This document shows, piece by piece, positions 56,981 to 64,000 of a stretch of DNA of 64,000 nucleotides. A program made the position numbers and the translations under genes. Source of the DNA: Rehmannia glutinosa (lineage: Eukaryota > Streptophyta > Magnoliopsida > Lamiales > Orobanchaceae). The number at the start of each line of letters is the position of its first letter. The stretch's first letter is position 1. A model generated the notes under the pieces. It did not search any database and was not told where the DNA came from. It saw only the letters and a program-made list of their open reading frames with translations. The stretch spans positions 9,095,419-9,159,418 of the forward strand of contig CM071930.1 in the NCBI GenBank assembly GCA_016081115.2. Reading direction: 5' to 3'.

Positions 56981-57064
56981 TTTTTTTTTATTTTTTTAAA
57001 TTGTTGATTTATTGGGTTGGATTCTTGAGAGTAAGTTGGAGAGAAGTTTAGAAAATGGAGTCGA

Positions 57065-57072
57065 TATATATA
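57065..57072 (-). promoter_or_regulatory. TATA box of the PSK gene
   Basis: TATATATA on the minus strand, 85 bp before the ATG. It is followed by a TTCTCTCCAACTT-type pyrimidine-rich leader and an A-rich stretch just before the ATG, as in expressed plant genes. Confidence 0.55.
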
Positions 57073-57079
57073 GAGTTTA

Positions 57080-57749
57080 TTTGAGGGTGTTTTTGAAATA
57101 TGGAATTATTTTCGATATTTTATTTTTAATTTTGTGTTTTGTTTATATTTATATGACATATTCATGCCATATTTAAGGGAGGTTACATATATTTAAAACA
57201 ATTATTTTTCTATATTTGATACATATTTGTGATGTGTAATACGAGATGAAAAAAGAAATCCAGTTAGAGTGTAAATTCATGACACGGGTAAATTTAATGA
57301 TAAAAGGAAAAAAATAATATCTAAAGATGACCACCACGGATGAGATAATCTATTATAAAATAATGTTCTCATTTTACTGCACGAATAATTATCGGGTATA
57401 TAAAAATTATCAGTTAATTTCATTCATAAATTGTGGTCTTTGTAATAAGATGAAACACAATTTTAGAATAGAAGATCCCATTCGGACAACAGAAATCCTG
57501 GAGAAATTAAATTTCAATACCATGAGCTAGTATGTTAAATTGTATTGGGTAATTTGGTATTGCTAAATATCCGTGCTTTTTTACCCCCTTTTTACCCTTT
57601 TTGCTCTTTTGTATTAATTAAAGTGTGTGCTGATTTTGTTTTGCAACAAAAAAGGCGAGATGGAATCATCTGAGATAAAAGCGAAGTAGATAAATAACAA
57701 TTTCATTTCCTCTCTTAAAAAAAAAATAAAAAAACACTGTTTTCTTTTG
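57080..57749. other. PSK upstream region, no gene
   Basis: AT-rich with no recognisable coding frame or repeat ends. The open frame at 57327-57530 has no features. Confidence 0.5.
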
Positions 57750-57923
57750 CCTTGCATACCGAGTAAGTCGATGCTATACCCAAGTGAGTTCTATACAGTT
57801 GGATTAACACATATCCATGTGGATGTGTATGTATTGATCCAACGGGAATATATATTGATCCAACGGTTTAGAACCCACTTGGTAGCTACCCAAGCGAGTA
57901 GCACCCACTAACCCTTGCATACC
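57750..57923. mobile_element. Small MITE (152 bp) with 11-bp direct repeats
   Basis: The element is 57761-57912 between exact CCTTGCATACC copies (57750-57760, 57913-57923); a 9-bp duplication, TTGCATACC, would be Mutator-type. The arms are inverted: TACCCAAGTGAGTTCTA and, on the other strand, TACCAAGTGGGTTCTA, then CAGTTGGAT / CCGTTGGAT. Confidence 0.75.
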
Positions 57924-59170
57924 ACCTAAATCCAAAAATTGGAATCACACACTTTATATTAAAGCATTTCCAACAATTTTGCGTTCAAATCTTCCTACTT
58001 TATATAGTGCAAGAGAACCTTATTTTTCTTTCGATAAATTCAAAAGTTGGATAAGAACGACTAACGTAACAATCTGCTTCCCCTCAAAAAAGAAAAAAAA
58101 GAAAAAAAAACGTAACAATCTGCTTTGGGCTTGACTATGCATAGGAATCCTGCCATTGTGGATTGTGATTGAATAACAACAACAAACTAACAAAAAAATT
58201 AAATCTTATCCGACTATATGGGGTCGAATATTATAAATGAAAAACATGTATATTAAAATAACTTACATGAGCGAGATCATGACTAAATGAAAAAAACAAG
58301 CCACTAATGTACAATAGTTTTTCTCAACTCGATTTGTTTCGTTAAACTCTAACTGATTTTTTTATTAACTTTTACCTCCCCTCTCAGGAGAGAGACGATA
58401 CCATTCGACCTATTGGTGAACGGTCGTTAAACTCTAATTGAACTTCTCCATAACACGTCCGATATTGTTTTCCTCCTCCTCCGTTACCTCGATAAAGAAG
58501 GGAATTCCATAAACTCTCTTCAAAATATTCATTGAAGCGTAAAGACCCAAAATGTTATCATTAATTAATAATTAGCTAATGAAGCCAAGGCTTGTCCTAT
58601 TTAAATTTTAAACATGTTGGACTTCTACCAAATATGTACAATAATTTCAATAAATATGATATATTTAATTAAGTTACCTTAAAAGATTCTTGCATCCATA
58701 TTAAATTAAATCTAACTCAATTTACCTAATTAGATAAGTGACGTGCCAATAAAAAAATAACCCAATCTATTAATTTTCATACAAATATTTTCATCCTATT
58801 TTGATATATCATGAATGCATTTCTCAGCAGGATACGTAACAATTGTGTTTTATTGTACTTTAGACCACGAGAACCTATTAATGTGATATCACATAGTTTT
58901 GTATGGTAATGAATTACAAAACAAACAGCCGATTCATTTGGACATCATTATCTGTGTACTTGTTGACGCATTTAAGTAAGAACGTCTAAGAAATGCTCAG
59001 TGGTCAAAATGTTCAGTGCTCTACTTCAAGATGAAGCAAGTTGTGATCATGATCAGATGAAGCTCATCAATTTTAATAAAACGGCAATATATAATTTTTG
59101 TGAGGATTTGTTATTTTCTATTCTTTTTTGCATGAAACACTCATTAATGGGTGAGGAATTGATGTATATT
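57924..59170. other. Intergenic with a SINE-like tail near 58155-58245
   Basis: AATAACAACAACAAACTAAC followed by CTTATCCGACTATATGGGGTCG resembles the widespread plant SINE-type sequence with AACAACAACAA and a TATGGGGTCGGCTA motif. It is short and diverged. The rest shows no gene. Confidence 0.4.
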
Positions 59171-59458
59171 CCAAGGCGAAGCTAGACCAATTTCATTGGG
59201 GCGCTGAAGAAAAAAGAAAAGCATATCGACCATATTCATACTAAATATTAAAAAATACAAGATAATGAGTGTAATGCACAACTACAAATTAAACCAAAAG
59301 AAATATTACAAGAATTTACTCACAATCATTCTTTAAATCTAAGAAATTGAACACGACATTTTTTCATTGATTCAAAATGAGTTATTACAGAATCTGTGCT
59401 AAAAGTAGTGTAGATTTCTTTCTCAATGTAAACAACTAAGTTATCTGAAAGAAAGTAA

Positions 59459-61242
59459 TCATCCATTTTGCTTCAAAGTCTTTTTTTTTTTTATTCTTTT
59501 CATTGTTGAAAAAACTCTATTTGTAGTTGTTGTAGATACATGAAGAGTTAACACAAGACCAGTTAATTGATCAACCAAATGATAAGCTTTAGACTTTCCT
59601 GTTTTATTCAATCTTTGACATAATTGAGAAATTGTAAGAATACCTTGAAACTCTGAATCGGTAGATATATCAAGCTCATAATGACGCAACTCGAACTTCA
59701 GATGACCATGTTCTTGCTCTATGAATCTCCTGGATAAAACTTCACTACTAGCTTCCATACGCTTTCAATGTTGAATGGCTTATAATTGTTACTAGGATCC
59801 AAAGAAGAGCTTAAAGTTAGAAGCACCACAAATTTCTTATCGAATTTACTATTCAACTCTTGCAATTGAGAGTTTATTGCTGATAAGAATACCTTTACTC
59901 GAAAATGATGCTCCATCGTTACATTTGGTTGATGAGACCGACCTCTGCCTACAATATATCGCGTCTCCATATCTGGGATTTCAATCTCATATTTTTTTTA
60001 CAAAAAAATCACAGTCTCAAGTAAAGTATCCTATCCATCATTTCTCAATCTTTAAAGAAGTGATTTTATTATGGAAACGAGATTCATTACATTCAAGATA
60101 TCTTGAGGGTGTAGTTGTAATGCTTGACAAAGATCATTAGTGATTCCCATAATTCCATACATCAAGTGTAATGTGAAAACAAACTCAAATGATTATAATA
60201 CTTAACTAACAACACAAACATCACCTCTTTGTGCATAAATGATCCATTCATCAATAATTTTCTCAATCACAAAGTAAGCTGTACTATAGTTTATCATCAA
60301 GCTGCAAATAGAATTAAAATGAGAATCCAATCGAGTATCTCCAGCTCCATGTAAGGTCCCAACTTGATTTGCCTCTTTGTCTATTTTAAGTTCACCAAGT
60401 GCACAACCTAGAAATGTTACCTTGTCTCTTCGAACTTTGACTTTCATCGTGATATTTATATGCACAACCTTGAAATGTTAATCATTTTATATAATCAATT
60501 GAAACCTTTAGTCTTAGGGTTATTCTCAATTTATTCTGATGATTGTCTTTTGAAAAGGGTATCATTATGTTGAAACTATTTCAACAAATCATCACAATAT
60601 TTCACGGAATTATAATATGGTGAATATGGTGAATTGTGACATTTGCCCATATGGTTCAAAAGAACACAATCAGATTCACTACTTATTTTCTTCCGATTTC
60701 TCAAAACCATGTCAATAAATGCATTCGAGCCTGGGTGGCCTAAAGATTGCTTACTAAACATGTTGCATGGCTAACAATAAATCACATCACGTGCTTTGGA
60801 ATACTCAAACCAAGAAAGATATCAAACCAAGAAAGTTGAAATTGACGACGTTGGTTTTTACTAATAGAAAATAGATAAGCATCATGTGGAAGTCTTGGTG
60901 GATATGGCCCAACCTTGAGATAAACTCGACGAATTTCATCTCTCTCATTTATAGAAAAATCCCAAATTATAGGACACAATCCATGATCCATTTCTAAATG
61001 ACAAACATGCATTTGTAAAGTATTTAACATTTGGTGTTTTAAGCTATCCAGTTCAAGATATGAAGATTTAAGATTTGATGGCTCAATTGTTGGGTGACTT
61101 GTGTTGGATGACTCGAGTTGCATGGAAGAGTTGTAGGACTATCTTGGCTCTTTTCATCTTTTTTCTTAAAGAAAGTATCAATGATCTTCAATTTTCCCAT
61201 GTGTAAGTGAGAAGTTGTAATAATAAGAATTAGAAAGACCAT
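59459..61242 (-). pseudogene. hAT transposase, ZMYM1/TTF-type, decayed
   Basis: Reading right to left: the N-terminal KIIDTFFKKK (about 61190), the TTF-type zinc-finger region with WDFSINERDEIRRVYLKVGP (about 60960-60900) and QLSWFD, then SKQSLGHPGSNAFIDM (60750). The mid domain has NQVGTLHGAGDTRLDSHFNS (about 60370-60310), where family members have DTRW. Next come ITSQLQ.LN.KFD / SLDPSNNYKPF (59930-59750) and the C-terminal dimerisation piece STTTTNRVFSTMKRIK (about 59520). The order and spacing match plant proteins annotated as zinc finger MYM-type 1-like. At least six frameshifts make it non-functional. Such elements cut and paste, with TTF/zinc finger and hAT dimer domains binding DNA. 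Confidence 0.82.
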
Positions 61243-61945
61243 GAAATGAAAGAAATCAAACTAAAAAGATTAAATTGGTACCAAAATATTACAGTTGAGT
61301 TCTAATTTGATCTTATATGCATATGTCGAAAATAAGGAGATTAATACCATAGCCCTTTGGAAATTCAAAGGACGTTATGAACACATAACAATTATGACTC
61401 AATTTTTCGATTAACTACATTTATATTTCTACTACGTTAAATCTAACTAAAGCAACTTACTATTCTAAAACTTCTAAATTCTTATAGAGTGCTAAATCAA
61501 CACTAAATTACTATTATACAATTAGATTGTTACCAAATTACAATGGATGCGAATATTTATGCAATACTACTTTTAATTGAAGCAATAAATCAAAAATAAA
61601 TGCTTGTATCAATTATCACTCAATAAAATAATCTAAAAACCTACTTTTGAATATAAAATCTCAAAAACCCATCTCACAATTTATGAAAAATAAGTCTAAG
61701 TAATGGACAATACTCAATTAGTTATTATTTTAGTGAAGTTGGAAACTTGGAATGGGAGGTGGGGAGTGGGGACTGAGAGAGCAGAGAGAGGAAGGTTGAG
61801 AGATTTTAAGGTTTTAGTGTGGAAGAGAATGAAGAAAATGTGGGACAATTGACGGATGTTTTATTGGAGAGTAAGATAAGAGAGATTGTAGAAAAGTAAG
61901 AGCAAATGGTGTAAAAATAGAGGGAACCACAAATTTTAGGGGGCC
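61243..61945. other. hAT element 5' flank, non-coding
   Basis: It probably includes the left (5') part of the hAT element on the minus strand. A TTTTAGGGGGCC stretch at 61935-61945 resembles the GGCCCCCTAAAA subterminal sequence of such elements, but a clear TIR is not seen; it may have been disrupted by the MITE. Confidence 0.4.
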
Positions 61946-62336
61946 TTAGAGCATCCCCAAGAGACTCTCCAACTGAGAAATGCTCTTCAATTTTAAGAGT
62001 CATCAACCAAAAACCATCTCCAACATGCTCTTTATTTTAACTCTCAAAATTTGGAGAACTAAAACAACTCCCTATAATTAATTATATTAGATTTCTTGCA
62101 CTTTGAATGGTCTTTTTGAATGTCACTTTCCATAAACAACATAAAATTTGAAAATTATCATAAATTACTTTTAATATCATATATATAATAAATTAATATT
62201 GGAAAAAGAGAAAATAAAGAGTCAAATATAAAGAGTGTTGGATGATGTGAAAAATATCACTCTTTAAATTTAAAGATAATATTTATTTTGCAAGAGATGC
62301 TCTTTAAATTTAAAGAGTCTATTGGGAATGCGCTTA
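61946..62336. mobile_element. Tourist-type (PIF/Harbinger) MITE, TTA duplication
   Basis: The element is 61949-62333 (385 bp) between TTA copies (61946-61948, 62334-62336). The ends are GAGCATCCCCAAGAGACTCT and, on the other strand, GCGCATTCCCAATAGACTCT. It has internal repeats of AAAGAGT and GCTCTTTAA words. A 3-bp TTA target is the mark of PIF/Harbinger elements. Confidence 0.85.
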
Positions 62337-64000
62337 GGGCATCTGTAGTGCTAGGTTTTAGAGAGGTTTTTGGATTGAAAAACCTCATAAAAGAAAGCTC
62401 ACCACCATTGTGGAAGAAGCTTTTTGGATTCCCCAAAAATGTGGTACCATAAATACGGTACCACATCCTCATAATTATTTTTTTTGAAAGAAATGGCAAA
62501 GGTGAGTTGGGATATTGTTTTTTAGTGGGAGTAGAGTACACACAAGGCACCACTACTTCGCAAATTTGGAAACTTTTTGAATATTTTATTTGCATATTTC
62601 AACTTGTATAAAATAATCGTTAGAGTAAGTAGCCGTTATTAGTTGTAACGGTACAATTTGTAACTTTTTTTTGGTCTATAAATATGTCAAATGTCAATTT
62701 TTTTCCTTATATTACTCTCAATTTCTCAACATACAAATTAGTCAAATTATATCTAGCTTTATTTTTTCTATTTACTTTGCTCATATAATTCAAAAAAATT
62801 ATCCAATATGGTAGAAAACTATAGTAGACCTTTTATGAATTTTTTGAATTCTCAAAACATTGATGAAAATGCATCACAAAATCCTAACAATCATCCATCC
62901 CTCCAAAATTCTCAATTTTCTGCTCCTATACAATACCCTCAAAACTTTGCAAATGTTCCATATATTCAACAATTTCCTCCAAATTTTCAAAATTCTCAAA
63001 ATTTCTCCACTAATCTACAAATTCACCACAAATGCCACCATTTCATATGTATTTGTCCGAATATTGGCGAGCCATGGACAACCAATTTGGGATGCCAATC
63101 CCACCTTCAGGTAGTTCTCCTACACAACCATTGGTTTCGCCTTCTAATGAATCAAGAAGAGCTAGGATAGATGCTTCTGGGACATACAAGAAACCTTCAA
63201 TACCATCATCAATTCAAGACTCACCATTCCCATAACATTCATCACAAATAGGGCTCGAAAAATTTATTCTCGATAAAGATAAAGAGACAACTAATAAAGC
63301 GGGAAGAGGTGGCAAAAAGCGAACAAATTGGACATACGAAGAAGTTGAGAAACTTGCAGCGACATGGATCACTATTAGTGAAGACTCAGAGGTAGGTAAT
63401 GATTAAAAAAATTGCTTCTTGAAATAAATTACAGACTACTACAACAAATGCCGCCCCAATGGAATCGTGGAGAGAGATTGGGTGCCATTAAAATCTCACT
63501 TCTATAGACTCCACCCAATGGTGAATGAGTTTACTACAATTTACAATCGATTATATAGCAATTGTCAAAGCGAGTAGAGTGATGAGGATATACGCTTTAA
63601 GAAACATCAATAGTATAAACACAATGGAAATGAGGATTTCAGATATGAATATGTATGGATGATTGTTAAAGATTGTCTTAAATGGGCTCCACAAGGTGAT
63701 TACATTAAAAAGAAGACAAGAGTTTCCCAATCAAGGGGTGGCATATCCTCGTCGAATATGGATGCTCCTATTGATGTGGATGATTGTGAAGTCCGCAGTC
63801 GTCCAATTGTGGAAAAAATAACAAAGAAGAGAGGAAAATCCACACCTACAAAAACTAACCATGATGAATATTATAATAGGTTAAAAGGAATATAAGAACT
63901 GCAAAAAGAGAAGCTACAAATGCAAAATGAGAAGGTAAATAGAAAAGATTATGAAATCTTTATGAAAGATACAAGTGGGATGACATGGGATGAACTTAGA
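62337..64000 (+). mobile_element. PIF/Harbinger element, left part (runs off the window)
   Basis: It begins GGGCATCTGTAGTGCTAGG directly after the TTA at 62334-62336, matching the GGGCATC start of plant PIF/Harbinger elements. A TATA box (TATAAATA, 62677-62684) precedes the ORF1 start at 62808. The DDE transposase gene, if present, lies right of the window. Confidence 0.75.
62808..64000 (+). pseudogene. PIF/Harbinger ORF1 (Myb/SANT-like protein)
   Basis: Starts MVENYSRPFMNFLNSQN. An Asn/Gln/Pro-rich N-terminus (to about 63230) precedes the Myb/SANT-like domain: GGKKRTNWTYEEVEKLAATW (63310-63370), EDSEVG, then DYYNK, SHFYRLHPMVNEF (about 63500) and IYNRLY. The C-terminus has DCLKWAPQGDYIKKK, a Ser/basic region with KRGKSTPTK, and the QKEKLQMQNEK coiled coil at the window end. 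This protein partners the Harbinger transposase, binds the element ends and carries it to the nucleus; plant copies are often misnamed as NAM-associated proteins. In-frame stops (near 63232, 63405, 63418, 63575) and a frameshift near 63030 show decay. Confidence 0.82.

Noticed and set aside
56796..56999. 67-codon plus-strand open frame
   Set aside because: It covers PSK exon 1 on the other strand; its Gly/Arg-rich part is the reverse of the Pro/Ala-rich propeptide.
61760..62010. Host gene with minus-strand start near 62006
   Set aside because: The open frame crosses the Tourist MITE boundary at 61949 and has no domain.

Overview
The window is nuclear DNA from a flowering plant, most likely a eudicot. 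The evidence is the gene families present (a VQ-motif protein, an organelle-targeted EngB-type GTPase with introns, a phytosulfokine-type peptide precursor), AT-rich intergenic DNA and a dense load of plant transposons. I cannot name the species. There are no rRNA genes, CRISPR arrays or bacterial operons.

Layout. 1-28342 is a nest of three long Ty1/copia elements of one family, with LTRs of about 1.57 kb and a long extra ORF (ORF3) after pol. Element 1 (+ strand) enters from the left and ends with a 3' LTR at 5645-7183. Element 2 (- strand) is complete, 12463-26541, between 5-bp duplications CATCT; it sits in the gag gene of element A (- strand), whose pieces are 7184-12462 and 26542-28342. 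Element A in turn sits in an L1-type LINE (28343 to about 31530). 31530-37500 holds remnants of two other copia elements with unusual LTR repeats.

37500-64000 is a gene-poor arm with three identifiable host genes: the VQ-motif gene (41665-42180, +), the EngB-like GTPase gene (50996-53528, +, four exons) and a two-exon phytosulfokine precursor gene (56618-56980, -), which is easily missed because its exons are tiny and the first contains frameshifts. Around and inside these genes lie Mutator-like elements with 9-bp target duplications (37503-39058, 41033-41512, 49613-50441), hAT-type elements, tRNA-derived SINEs with 13-14 bp duplications, a Helitron (45040-47937), a decayed hAT transposase gene (59459-61242, -), a Tourist-type MITE (61949-62333) and the left end of a PIF/Harbinger element with ORF1 (62337 to window end).

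Two cross-cutting observations stand out. In the copia elements, CAG/CTG triplets that should be conserved, including those in primer-binding sites, are repeatedly replaced by CG-containing strings. This is the opposite of methylation decay and looks like a systematic read or consensus error at methylated CHG sites. Single-base frame breaks also occur in both the EngB and phytosulfokine genes. So some of the broken ORFs reported here may be intact in the real genome. I found no wholly new biological system; the best leads are the hidden peptide-hormone gene, the copia ORF3 with a possible internal promoter, and MITEs placed in gene control regions.
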